From the NCBI RefSeq assembly GCF_002879885.1, contig NZ_PNYA01000006.1, forward strand, positions 224,684 through 288,683: a stretch of DNA of 64,000 nt, in the 5' to 3' direction. The notes beneath the pieces were generated by a model. That model was given only the letters and a program-made list of their open reading frames with translations. It was not told the origin of the DNA and did not search any database. A program made the position numbers and the translations under genes. Positions 49,405 to 58,344 of this stretch are shown here, one piece after another. Positions within the stretch are counted from its first letter, which is position 1, and every line of letters begins with the position of its first letter. Source of the stretch: Trinickia dabaoshanensis (GTDB lineage: Bacteria > Pseudomonadota > Gammaproteobacteria > Burkholderiales > Burkholderiaceae).

Positions 49405-50178
49405 ATGAACGACGATCAGCTCCTTCGCTATTCCCGGCATATCCTCGTCGATGAGATCGGCATCGAAGCGCAGCAGCGCTTTCTCGATGCGCACGCGATC
49501 GTCATCGGCGCGGGCGGGCTGGGCTCGCCAGCAGCGATGTATCTCGCCGCGGCCGGCGTCGGGACGCTGACGCTCGTCGATGCGGATGCGGTGGATCTGA
49601 CGAACTTGCAACGTCAAATCCTGCACGCCACGGCGTCTATCGGGCAGAAAAAGGTCGAATCCGGGCGCGAAACCATCGCGCGCCTGAACCCCGAGGTTCG
49701 CGTACACGCCGTGGACCAGCGCGTCGACGATGCCTGGCTCGACGCGCATGTCCCGCAGGCCACGGTGGTGCTCGACTGCACCGATAATTTCGCAACGCGG
49801 CACGCGATCAATCGCGCCTGCGTCAAACACCAGGTGCCGCTCGTATCGGGAGCGGCGCTGCGTTTCGACGGGCAGATCAGCACCTTCGATTTCCGCGACG
49901 CGCACTCGCCTTGCTATGCCTGTGTCTTCCCCGAAGACCAGCCGTTCGAGGAAGTCGCGTGTTCCCAGATGGGCGTGTTCGCCCCGACCGTCGGCATCAT
50001 CGGCACGATGCAGGCGGCCGAGGCGTTGCGCGTGATCGGCGGCATCGGCCAGACCCTGACGGGCCGGCTCATGATGCTCGATTCGCTGCGGATGGAATGG
50101 ACGACGATGAAAATAGCCCGCCAGAGCGATTGCCCCGTATGCGGGAGCGGCCCCTCAAGCCTGCCCGAGACGCTTTAA
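49405..50178 (+). CDS. moeB: ThiF/MoeB/HesA-family adenylyltransferase
   Basis: This 257-residue E1-like enzyme adenylates the C-terminus of a sulfur-carrier protein (MoaD or ThiS). It has the ATP-binding GAGGLGSPAAMYLAAAGVG, LQRQILHATASIGQKK, the CTDNFATRHAINRAC loop and a zinc site formed by CYAC and CPVC. There is no C-terminal rhodanese domain. The 3' end overlaps convergent ptsI by 24 bp. It could serve molybdopterin or thiamine synthesis; the symbol moeB is provisional. Confidence 0.85.
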   Translation: MNDDQLLRYSRHILVDEIGIEAQQRFLDAHAIVIGAGGLGSPAAMYLAAAGVGTLTLVDADAVDLTNLQRQILHATASIGQKKVESGRETIARLNPEVRVHAVDQRVDDAWLDAHVPQATVVLDCTDNFATRHAINRACVKHQVPLVSGAALRFDGQISTFDFRDAHSPCYACVFPEDQPFEEVACSQMGVFAPTVGIIGTMQAAEALRVIGGIGQTLTGRLMMLDSLRMEWTTMKIARQSDCPVCGSGPSSLPETL

Positions 50179-51906
50179 CGCTGCCTGCACTTCCTCGGGC
50201 TCGAAAGCCGCGAGAACGTCGGCGACGGGTTTCTCCAGGGCCGCGAGATTCGCACGCAAGATCTCCTGCTTCACAACCAGTAACTGGCTCGGGTGCATCG
50301 AAAATTCGGTGAGGCCCATGCCGAGCAACAGCCGCGTGAGCTGCGGGTCGCCCGCCATTTCGCCGCACACCGAGACCGACACGCCGGCGCGCTTCGCTTC
50401 GCGCAGCGTGAAGGCGATGAGGTGCAAGACCGCCGGATGCAACGGATCGTAAAGGTGGGCGACGGCATTGTCGGCCCGATCGATCGCCAGCGTGTATTGA
50501 ATCAAATCGTTCGTGCCGATCGACAGAAAATCGACGCGCTTCAAAAACAGCGGCAGCGCGATCGCGGCGGCCGGTATCTCGATCATTGCGCCGATGCGCA
50601 CATTCGGATCGTAGGGCAGGCCCGCGTCGTCGAGTTGGCGCTTGGCCTCGCGGATGAGGTCGAGCGTCTGATCGATTTCTTGCGCGTGCGCGAGCATCGG
50701 CACGAGAATCCGAACCTGGCCGAACGCCGACGCGCGCAGGATCGCGCGCAATTGCGTAAGGAACATCTGCGGCTCGGACAAGCTCCAGCGGATCGCGCGC
50801 AAACCGAGCGCGGGATTCGGCGCACTTTCGTAGCCATCCGCCCCCATGCTGTCGAGCGGTTTGTCGGCGCCCACGTCGATCGTGCGGATCGTCACGGGCA
50901 AGCCGCCCATGAGTTCGACGGCGCGCCGATACGCCTCGAATTGCTCCTCTTCCTCCGGCAACCGGTCCTTGTGATTCATGAACAGGAACTCGGTGCGAAA
51001 CAGACCGACGCCGACGGCGCCCGCCTCGACGGCCGCACGCGAATCCTCGGGCAACTCGATATTGGCCAGCAACGAAATTTTCGTGCCGCACAGCGTTTGC
51101 GTCGGGGAGAACTTCAGCCGCTGCAGTTTCTTTTGCTCGAGCAGCTTCTCGCTTTGCCGGTACGAATATTCCTCGAGCACGATCGGCGCCGGATCGACGA
51201 TGACGATGCCGTGGTCGCCATCGACGATGATCAAGTCGTCCTGCCGAATCAGCGCGCTCGCGTGCGCCACGCCGACCGCCGCCGGAATCCCGAGGCTGCG
51301 TGCGACGATCGCCGTGTGCGACGTGCGCCCGCCCAGGTCGGTCACGAAACCTTGAAACGTTTGCGTTTTGAACTGCAGCATATCGGCCGGCGAAATGTCG
51401 TGCGCCACCACGATCATGTCGTCGCTCGCATCGGCATTGCCGTCGACGAGCGCGGCCGCGGACGGCGCGCCAGCCAGCGCCTTCAAGATACGTTCGACCA
51501 CTTGCTGTACGTCGGCCTTGCGCTCGCGCAGGTACTCGTCCTCGATATCGTCGAAGTGCCGAGACAAACGTTCGAGCTGCTCCGTCAATGCCCACTCGAC
51601 GTTGTAGCGCCGCGTGCGGATAAGGTCCATCGTCTCTTGGACGAGCATCGCGTCCTTGAGAATCATCGTGTGGACGTTGATAAATGCGCCCACTTCGCTC
51701 GGCGCGTCGGCCGATAGATCGGCACTGAGCCGATCGAGTTCGGTCTGGACCACTTTCAAGGCGGCGCGAAAGCGCTCGATCTCGCTTTCGATTTGAGGCG
51801 GATCGACGAGGTAATGATCGACGTCCAGCGCTGCAGGCGCGATGAGATAGGCTCGCCCGATCGCGATGCCGCGTGACACCGGAATACCATGCAGCGAAAA
51901 CGACAC
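50155..51906 (-). CDS. ptsI: PTS enzyme I
   Basis: EI takes phosphate from PEP and passes it to HPr. The 583-residue protein has the N-terminal HPr-binding domain, the phospho-His in DLGGRTSHTAIVARSLG, the PEP-binding EFLFMNHKDRLP/IGTNDLIQYTLAIDRAD sites and the catalytic Cys in VSVCGEMAGDP. The GTG at 51906 is selected because a strong GAGGAGG lies 6 nt upstream; a TTG or ATG further up has none. With HPr and EIIA(Man) but no permease, it forms a regulatory PTS typical of Burkholderiales. Confidence 0.95.
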   Translation of the reverse strand: MSFSLHGIPVSRGIAIGRAYLIAPAALDVDHYLVDPPQIESEIERFRAALKVVQTELDRLSADLSADAPSEVGAFINVHTMILKDAMLVQETMDLIRTRRYNVEWALTEQLERLSRHFDDIEDEYLRERKADVQQVVERILKALAGAPSAAALVDGNADASDDMIVVAHDISPADMLQFKTQTFQGFVTDLGGRTSHTAIVARSLGIPAAVGVAHASALIRQDDLIIVDGDHGIVIVDPAPIVLEEYSYRQSEKLLEQKKLQRLKFSPTQTLCGTKISLLANIELPEDSRAAVEAGAVGVGLFRTEFLFMNHKDRLPEEEEQFEAYRRAVELMGGLPVTIRTIDVGADKPLDSMGADGYESAPNPALGLRAIRWSLSEPQMFLTQLRAILRASAFGQVRILVPMLAHAQEIDQTLDLIREAKRQLDDAGLPYDPNVRIGAMIEIPAAAIALPLFLKRVDFLSIGTNDLIQYTLAIDRADNAVAHLYDPLHPAVLHLIAFTLREAKRAGVSVSVCGEMAGDPQLTRLLLGMGLTEFSMHPSQLLVVKQEILRANLAALEKPVADVLAAFEPEEVQAALKRLGQA

Positions 51907-52055
51907 GCGCACCTCCTCGAGTTGTGTGATGCGGCGGGAGTAATACCGCTGCAAGATGCAATAGGCCTCAATGCGCGATTATAAATTCCAACCGGCCCGC
52001 TGACTGCGTGCGGCGCAGCATCCGCGGCGCAATGGCGCGTTGCGGCGCACGAAAG

Positions 52056-52085
52056 AAAACGCCGTGGCTCGACCACGGCGTTTTT
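52056..52085 (-). terminator. Intrinsic terminator between ptsH and ptsI
   Basis: AAACGCCGTGG (52057-52067) pairs with CCACGGCGTTT (52073-52083) around a 5-nt loop. On the minus strand the stem is followed by TCTTTC after TTT, giving a T-rich tail. It lies inside what would otherwise be a ptsH-ptsI transcript, so ptsI would be reached by read-through or its own promoter. Confidence 0.8.
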
Positions 52086-52110
52086 CAAATCGAATCGCGC
52101 GGCTCGCCGC

Positions 52111-52380
52111 TCATTGTCCCTCGCCGAATTTATCCGCGATGAGTTTCAAGAGCGCGTCCATGGCGTCGTTCTCATCGGGACCCTCGGTCTCGATCGTTAC
52201 GGTGCTGCCGATGCCGGCCGCCAGCATCATTACGCCCATGATGCTTTTCGCGTTGATGCGGCGCCCGTTGCGGGTCATCCAAATTTCCGATTGATAGTTA
52301 CCGGCGAGCTGCGTCAGCTTGGCTGACGCACGTGCATGCAAACCCAACTTATTGACGATCGTCGTTTCTTTTTGAAGCAT
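52111..52380 (-). CDS. ptsH: Phosphocarrier protein HPr
   Basis: HPr carries phosphate from EI to EIIA. The 89-residue protein has the phospho-His in NKLGLHARASAKLTQLA and the Ser-46 region INAKSIMGVMMLAAG. The kinase HprK, which targets that Ser, is not in the window. The ATG at 52380 fits the family; the longer frame upstream is part of the intergenic DNA. It is 35 bp after the EIIA gene. Confidence 0.96.
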   Translation of the reverse strand: MLQKETTIVNKLGLHARASAKLTQLAGNYQSEIWMTRNGRRINAKSIMGVMMLAAGIGSTVTIETEGPDENDAMDALLKLIADKFGEGQ

Positions 52381-52415
52381 GTGCTCGTCCTGTCGTACTG
52401 AATACAAAGAAAAGG

Positions 52416-52952
52416 TCAGTGCGCGGGGCCGTTCGGGTCGGCCACGCTAGCGGCTGGCGCAGCGGCCGCCGTTGCGCTCGCGCTCGACGCGGGTGCGACG
52501 ACCGGCACGCCCGGCGCGACGCACTCGCTTTCGGCAACCGGCTTGCCCGCGCCGGCCGAAGCGGTCAGCGCCGCGATCGCGTGCACGCCCTTGGCAGCGC
52601 CGGTCAGCGCTTTGTCGACGAGCGTGTCGAGATCGCACGCGCGATAGCACACGCCTCGCACGAGCATCGGCAGATTCACGCCCGCCAGCACGCGCACGTC
52701 CGGCAGCGCGGCCAGACGGCTCGCGATATTGGCGGGCGTGGCCCCGAACATGTCGGTGAGTACCAGCGTGCCGTTCTCCTCGCGCAACCGCTCGATCTCA
52801 CTATGTGCGAACGCGACGACTTGCGCGGGATCGCTATCGGGCAGTACATCGATGACGCCGATGCGCGCGGGCAATCCGCCATAGATATGCGCGACACATT
52901 CTTTCAGCGCCGAAGCGAGCGGTGCATGCGCGATGATCAGTATGCCTGCCAT
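52416..52952 (-). CDS. PTS EIIA component, mannose family
   Basis: This 178-residue protein starts MAGILIIAHAPLASALKECV with the phospho-His in IIAHAP. The EIIA(Man) domain covers about 130 residues (LVLTDMFGATPANIAS). A 45-residue Ala/Ser/Val/Pro tail follows (PVVAPASSASATAAAAPAAS), unlike enteric ManX, which continues into EIIB. No EIIB/C/D genes are present, so it is probably regulatory, as described for Ralstonia-type incomplete PTS. It is linked to gshB upstream. Confidence 0.9.
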   Translation of the reverse strand: MAGILIIAHAPLASALKECVAHIYGGLPARIGVIDVLPDSDPAQVVAFAHSEIERLREENGTLVLTDMFGATPANIASRLAALPDVRVLAGVNLPMLVRGVCYRACDLDTLVDKALTGAAKGVHAIAALTASAGAGKPVAESECVAPGVPVVAPASSASATAAAAPAASVADPNGPAH

Positions 52953-53141
52953 GTCAGTCTTGCTACGAAAAGCGCCGCAAAGGGCCAGATCCAGGCGATG
53001 CCCGCGCCGGGATGCCGCGCGCGAACGCTGCCCGCGGGCAGCGAACCGCACGCCGGGCGAGCGAGCCGTTTCAGGAGACAGGCATTGTAGCAGGCGCGTC
53101 TTTCGCCGAACCGGCGCGCTTCGCGTGGGCGCCCTTCAAGC

Positions 53142-54098
53142 TTACGCCACGGCGCGCTCGAGCGCGTCGACGAACATCGCGGCCACGTCGAAGCCGGTCT
53201 GCTCCATGATCTCGCGGAAGCACGTGGGACTCGTGACGTTCACCTCGGTGAGCCAATCGCCGATCACGTCCAGGCCGACCAGCAACAATCCACGCGCGGC
53301 CAGCACGGGCGCCAGCGTGTCGGCGATCTCGCGATCGCGGGCGGTGAGCGGCTGGGCCACGCCGAGCCCGCCCGCCGCCAAGTTGCCGCGCACTTCCCCG
53401 CCTTGCGGAATGCGCGCGAGCGAGAACGGCACGCTTTGGCCCCCGATCAGCAAGATGCGCTTGTCCCCCGCGGCGATCTCGGGGATGAACTTTTGCGCCA
53501 TCACCGAGCGCGCGCCGTCATGGCTGAGCACCTCGATGATCGAACCCAGATTCATGCCTTCGCGCGTGACCCGAAAGACGCCCATCCCACCCATCCCGTC
53601 GAGCGGTTTGAGGATGATGTCGCCATGCTCGGCATGGAACGCGCGCAGCCGCGCGGCATCGCGCGTCACGAGCGTGGGCGCGACGAACTGAGCGAATTCG
53701 CCGATCGCGAGCTTTTCCGAATGGTCGCGGATCGTCTGCGGCTTATTGAACACACGCGCGCCCGCGCGCTCGGCCAACTCGAGCAGCCAGGTCGAGGTCA
53801 CGTACTCCATGTCGAACGGCGGGTCCTTGCGCATCACGATGGCACCGAACGACGTCAGCGTTCGATGTTCGTGCGGACCGCTCTCGTGCCACGGGTGCCG
53901 GTGCAGGTCGGCCGGATCGCCGACGATGTCGACTCGGCGCACCGTCGCTTCGACTTTCGCATCGACCCAAGCGAGATGCTTGGGCTCGCACGTGTAGACC
54001 ACGTGGCCGCGGCGCGCGGCTTCGGCCATCATCGCGTAGGTCGAGTCTTTGTAGATCTTGAAGTGCGCGAGCGGATCGGCAATGAAAAGGATGTCCAT
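53142..54098 (-). CDS. gshB: Glutathione synthetase
   Basis: GshB joins gamma-glutamylcysteine and glycine with ATP. The 318-residue ATP-grasp protein has MDILFIADPLAHFKIYKDST, FNKPQTIRDHSEKL, DIILKPLDGMGGMGVFRV (ATP loop) and VGLDVIGDWLTEVNVTSPTC (metal and substrate). It is 118 bp after gshA on the same strand. Length is normal. Confidence 0.96.
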   Translation of the reverse strand: MDILFIADPLAHFKIYKDSTYAMMAEAARRGHVVYTCEPKHLAWVDAKVEATVRRVDIVGDPADLHRHPWHESGPHEHRTLTSFGAIVMRKDPPFDMEYVTSTWLLELAERAGARVFNKPQTIRDHSEKLAIGEFAQFVAPTLVTRDAARLRAFHAEHGDIILKPLDGMGGMGVFRVTREGMNLGSIIEVLSHDGARSVMAQKFIPEIAAGDKRILLIGGQSVPFSLARIPQGGEVRGNLAAGGLGVAQPLTARDREIADTLAPVLAARGLLLVGLDVIGDWLTEVNVTSPTCFREIMEQTGFDVAAMFVDALERAVA

Positions 54099-54216
54099 GA
54101 AACCCCTGGTGCCCGGGTGCGGGCTTTCGTTCGTTGGATGCGTCGATCGCTCGATGCGCGCTTCCGGCCGGGCGCGGCTCGCGCCGCGAAGATCCGCCCC
54201 CGGCCGGCAACGCCGC

Positions 54217-55506
54217 TCAGACTTGAATCGCTTCCGGGTCCGTCTTCTCGAGCTCCAGCGACGCCGCGAGCAGCCCCAGCCGCGCGACGACGCCATACAT
54301 ATAGAACCGGTTCGGCGGCGCGGCGCCGGGCTTGGCGTGCGCGTCCGGCAAAGCCGTATGTTCGAAGCCGAGCGGCACGAAGTGCATCCCGGGCGCGTTC
54401 AGATTCTGATCGCGCTCGCGGCTGCCGTGCACGCGATAAAAACCGCCCACGACGTAGCGGTCGATCATGTAGACGACCGGCTCGGCCACTTCCTCGCCGA
54501 TTCGCTCGAACGTATACACGCCTTCCTGCACGATGACGTCGTGCACTTGCAGCCCGTCCTTCGTGGCCGACATGCGCGTACGCTCGCCCTTCGTCAGATT
54601 GGCGACTTCCGATGCGTCGTGCACGGTCATCACGCCGCGCCCGTCGGTGCCGGCATCGGACTTGATGACGACGTACGGCTTCTCGGTAATCCCGTATTCA
54701 CGGTACTTGCGAGCGATCTTCTTGATGACGGCGTCGATCGCGTCGGCCAGGGCCTGCTCGCCGGTGCGGGCCTCGAAATCGACGTCCTCGACGCGCGCGA
54801 AATAGGGATTCACCATCCACGGGTCGATCTCGACCAGCTTGGCGAACTTCTTGGCTACGTCGTCATAGCACGCGAAGTGCGTCGATTTGCGGCGTACGGC
54901 CCAGCCCGCATGCAGCGGCGGCAGCACGTACTGCTCATGCAGATTCTCCAGCACGGGCGGCAGCCCGGCGGACAAATCGTTGTTCAGCAGAATCGAGCAC
55001 GGATCGAAATTCTTCAGCCCGAGCCGGCGCGGCGTGCGTTCGAGCGGCTCCAGCACGATCTTTTGCCCGTCGGCCAGCGCGATCGTCACCGGGCCGACGA
55101 TATTTTCGTCGAGCGTGCCGAAACGCACGTTCAGGCCGGCTTGACGCATGATCGTCGCGAGCCGCGCGACGTTCTCGAGGTAGAACGCGTTGCGCGTATG
55201 CCGCTCGGGGATCACGAGCAGATTCTTCGCATCGGGGCAAATCTTTTCGATCGAAGCCATCGCCGCCTGCACCGCGAGCGGCAGCACCTCTTCCGGCAGG
55301 TTGTTGAACCCGCCCGGGAACAGGTTCGTATCGACGGGCGCGAGCTTGAAGCCCGCGTTGCGCAAGTCGACCGAACAATAGAACGGCGGCGTGTGTTCCT
55401 GCCATTCGAGCCGGAACCACCGCTCGATCGCCGGCGTGGCGTCGAGGATCTTCCGCTCCAACTCGAGCAGAGGACCGTTTAACGCCGTAACTAAGTGCGG
55501 AACCAT
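54217..55506 (-). CDS. gshA: Glutamate-cysteine ligase
   Basis: This 429-residue enzyme forms gamma-glutamylcysteine from Glu, Cys and ATP. It belongs to the proteobacterial family distinct from the E. coli GshA fold, recognised by NAGFKLAPVDTNLFPGGFNN, KNLLVIPERHTRNAFYLENV and YVVIKSDAGTDGRGVMTVHD. Linkage to gshB confirms the role. The start at 55506 (MVPHLVTALNG) is the family N-terminus. Confidence 0.94.
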   Translation of the reverse strand: MVPHLVTALNGPLLELERKILDATPAIERWFRLEWQEHTPPFYCSVDLRNAGFKLAPVDTNLFPGGFNNLPEEVLPLAVQAAMASIEKICPDAKNLLVIPERHTRNAFYLENVARLATIMRQAGLNVRFGTLDENIVGPVTIALADGQKIVLEPLERTPRRLGLKNFDPCSILLNNDLSAGLPPVLENLHEQYVLPPLHAGWAVRRKSTHFACYDDVAKKFAKLVEIDPWMVNPYFARVEDVDFEARTGEQALADAIDAVIKKIARKYREYGITEKPYVVIKSDAGTDGRGVMTVHDASEVANLTKGERTRMSATKDGLQVHDVIVQEGVYTFERIGEEVAEPVVYMIDRYVVGGFYRVHGSRERDQNLNAPGMHFVPLGFEHTALPDAHAKPGAAPPNRFYMYGVVARLGLLAASLELEKTDPEAIQV

Positions 55507-55703
55507 TGAGTACTCGATGAACAGGGGAGAAAAAGATTGTAGAGCAATTGCCTAGCCGATTTGGGGGCGGTTTGTGCGAACGCAAGATCGTACGCCTTCG
55601 CGGATACTTATTGACCCGATAGCGAGAAGGGTCATAGCCGCCGGCCGCTTGCGCCGTCACGGTGGAAGACGGCCGGGAAGGCGCCAACGTGACGGATAAG
55701 CAA

Positions 55704-55728
55704 CAAAAAAGCCCGCCGAGAGGCGGGC
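55704..55728 (-). terminator. Intrinsic terminator of glnK-amtB
   Basis: GCCCGCC (55711-55717) pairs with GGCGGGC (55722-55728) around GAGA. On the minus strand the stem is followed by TTTTTT. It lies 67 bp after the amtB stop. Confidence 0.9.
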
Positions 55729-55794
55729 AAAAGTCGCTGCGCTTGATCGGATGGGAAGCCGCCGCGAAGCGGCGGCGCCCCTGCCCGAGTACCT

Positions 55795-57237
55795 TTATTC
55801 CACGTGTTCGCCGTGGAGCACCACGTCCAGACCTTCGCGCTCTTCCTCTTCGGCCACGCGCAGGCCGATCGTGAGATCGATGATCTTGAGCAGCACGTAG
55901 CTGAGCACACCGCTGTAGACGAGCGTCGTGAGCACGCCCTTCGCTTGGAGGATCAGGCTGCCGTCGGCACCGCCGATATCCTTGACCGCGAACACGCCCG
56001 TCAGCAATGCGCCGATGATCCCGCCCACGCCGTGCACGCCGAAGCAGTCGAGCGAATCGTCGTAACCGAGCTTCATCTTGAGCCACGTTGCGGACCAGAA
56101 GCAGACCACGCCGGCGATGAAACCGATCGCGATCGCGCCACCCGCGCCGACGTAACCCGATGCCGGCGTGATCGCCACGAGGCCGGCCACTGCGCCCGAC
56201 GCGATACCGAGCGCCGAGGGCTTACCCTTCGTGATCCATTCGACGAACATCCAGCCGAGCGCCGCGCAGGCCGTGGCCACTTGCGTCGTCAGCATCGCGA
56301 AGCCCGCACGGCCGTCGGCCGCGACGGCCGAGCCCGCGTTGAAGCCGAACCAGCCCACCCACAGCATCGCCGCGCCCATCAGCGTCAGGATCAGGTTGTG
56401 CGGTGCCATCGCTTCGCGGCCGTAGCCCACTCGCTTGCCGAGCACGAGGGCGCAAACGAGGCCCGCGATACCGGCGTTGATGTGCACGACCGTGCCGCCC
56501 GCGAAATCGAGAATGCCGGCGGACGAGAGCCAGCCCGTCGGTTCCCACACCATGTGCGCGATCGGCGAGTAGACGATGATCGACCAGACCGACATGAACA
56601 CGAGCATGGCCGAGAACTTCATGCGGTCGGCGAACGCACCCGTAATCAGCGCGGGCGTGATGATCGCGAACGTCATTTGATAGACGAAGTAGACCGACTC
56701 GGGAATCGTCGTCGCCAGATGGCTCACCGTCAGCGTCGTCGCCTTGTCGCCCTTGATGTAGTTCATCCCGGCAAGCATCACGCGCGAGAAACCGCCGATG
56801 AAGCTATTGCCCGGCGTGAAGGCGAGGCTGTAGCCGATGACCGTCCAGATCAACGTGACGACACAGGTGATCGCGAAGCTTTGCATCACCGTCGCGAGCA
56901 CGTTCTTCTTGCGGACCATGCCGCCGTAGAAGAGCGCCAAGCCCGGGATCGTCATGAACAGCACGAGCGCGGTGGAAGTCAGCATCCACGCCGTATCGCC
57001 CGAATTGATCTTCGAGGAATCGACCGAGAACGGGGCGGTCGGCGTGGCGGGCGCGGCGGCGGCTGCCGCGGCGGATGCATCGGGGGCGGCCGCCGCCGAC
57101 GCGGCGCTTGCTTGCGCTGCCGCGGCGGGGGTGGACGCGGCGGCAGCGGCCGACGCAGCGTCGTCGGCCAGTGCGGTGCCCAGGCCGCCGACCAGCAGCG
57201 TGGCGGCCATCGCCAAGGACATCAATAGTTTGCGCAT
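55795..57237 (-). CDS. amtB: Ammonium transporter AmtB
   Basis: AmtB conducts ammonium across the inner membrane. The 480-residue precursor has a signal-like first segment, then a long Ala-rich linker (about 30-70), then eleven helices. Family blocks visible are ALFYGGMVRKKNVLATVMQS, the phenylalanine-gate region and twin-His area DCFGVHGVGGIIGALLTGVF. The C-terminus (LTIGLRVAEEEEREGLDVVL) binds GlnK. It is 47 bp after glnK in one operon. Confidence 0.96.
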   Translation of the reverse strand: MRKLLMSLAMAATLLVGGLGTALADDAASAAAAASTPAAAAQASAASAAAAPDASAAAAAAAPATPTAPFSVDSSKINSGDTAWMLTSTALVLFMTIPGLALFYGGMVRKKNVLATVMQSFAITCVVTLIWTVIGYSLAFTPGNSFIGGFSRVMLAGMNYIKGDKATTLTVSHLATTIPESVYFVYQMTFAIITPALITGAFADRMKFSAMLVFMSVWSIIVYSPIAHMVWEPTGWLSSAGILDFAGGTVVHINAGIAGLVCALVLGKRVGYGREAMAPHNLILTLMGAAMLWVGWFGFNAGSAVAADGRAGFAMLTTQVATACAALGWMFVEWITKGKPSALGIASGAVAGLVAITPASGYVGAGGAIAIGFIAGVVCFWSATWLKMKLGYDDSLDCFGVHGVGGIIGALLTGVFAVKDIGGADGSLILQAKGVLTTLVYSGVLSYVLLKIIDLTIGLRVAEEEEREGLDVVLHGEHVE

Positions 57238-57284
57238 CTTTCGGTTTCCTCTATGTCGCTAAGTCTTCGAATTTGGTTTTCGAA

Positions 57285-57719
<435 letters not shown>

Positions 57720-57721
57720 TT

Positions 57722-57740
57722 AAAGCAACAGATGTGCCAA
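57722..57740 (-). promoter_or_regulatory. Sigma-54 promoter of glnK-amtB
   Basis: The minus strand reads TTGGCACATCTGTTGCTTT, matching the sigma-54 consensus TGGCAC-N5-TTGCW with GG (at 57737-57738) and GC (at 57725-57726) exactly 10 bp apart. The expected start is near 57713, giving a leader of about 90 nt to glnK. Nitrogen control by NtrC follows from this. Confidence 0.85.
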
Positions 57741-57969
57741 CCGCGTGTCGGCCGGTGCCGGGAACGCGCTATGCGGGTATCGGCGCTCAGTCGGCCGAAC
57801 GGCCAGCAAAGGGCCGCCACGCTGGCGCACCCCTGCGATCGTTGCTAGAGTGTCCGCACGCCCGAGATTCGGGTACGCACCAACGACGCTCCTCGGTGCA
57901 CGAGCGTGCGGCCTTGGACGCACCAAGTTCGATCAAACGTGCATCAGCAGCGCAAGTCGGGAAAGAAGC

Positions 57970-57986
57970 TGCACATTTTTTGTGCA
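57970..57986. promoter_or_regulatory. NtrC-like palindrome upstream of ubiK
   Basis: TGCACA-TTTTT-TGTGCA is a perfect inverted repeat with the same half-site start and 5-bp spacer as the NtrC consensus TGCACC-N5-GGTGCA. It is about 257 bp upstream of the predicted glnK start and only 16 bp before the ubiK ATG. It could be an enhancer for glnK or a local operator. Confidence 0.5.
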
Positions 57987-58002
57987 AAGAAGGGGAACCG
58001 CC

Positions 58003-58257
58003 ATGAAGCAACCGAATGATTTATTTCAGGATTTCCAAAATCGCATGAGCGAGCTGCTGAAGAATTCGCCGGCGAAGGACGTCGAACGCAACGTGAAAGC
58101 CATGCTCTCGCAGGGATTCTCGAAGCTCGATCTCGTCACGCGCGAGGAATTCGACACGCAAACGCAGGTGCTGCTTCGGACGCGTACGCGCCTCGAAGAG
58201 TTGGAACGCCGCGTCGCCGAGCTCGAACAGCGGCTCGCTGCGTCGCAGGAGTCTTAA
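58003..58257 (+). CDS. ubiK: Ubiquinone biosynthesis accessory factor UbiK
   Basis: This 84-residue BMFP/YqiC-family protein has an amphipathic N-terminus (LFQDFQNRMSELLKNSPAKD) and a C-terminal coiled coil (TRTRLEELERRVAELEQRL). UbiK works with UbiJ to support aerobic ubiquinone synthesis and has membrane-fusogenic activity. The ATG at 58003 has AAGGGG upstream. It is divergent from glnK and sits next to an MCP gene. Confidence 0.9.
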   Translation: MKQPNDLFQDFQNRMSELLKNSPAKDVERNVKAMLSQGFSKLDLVTREEFDTQTQVLLRTRTRLEELERRVAELEQRLAASQES

Positions 58258-58344
58258 GGCTCCAGCGCATCTAATCGGCGCGCCGCCTGCTTTCGAGCTG
58301 CGCCGTCGGGTTGAACCGGGCGGCGCAGCTGCCGGCGGTGGGCA

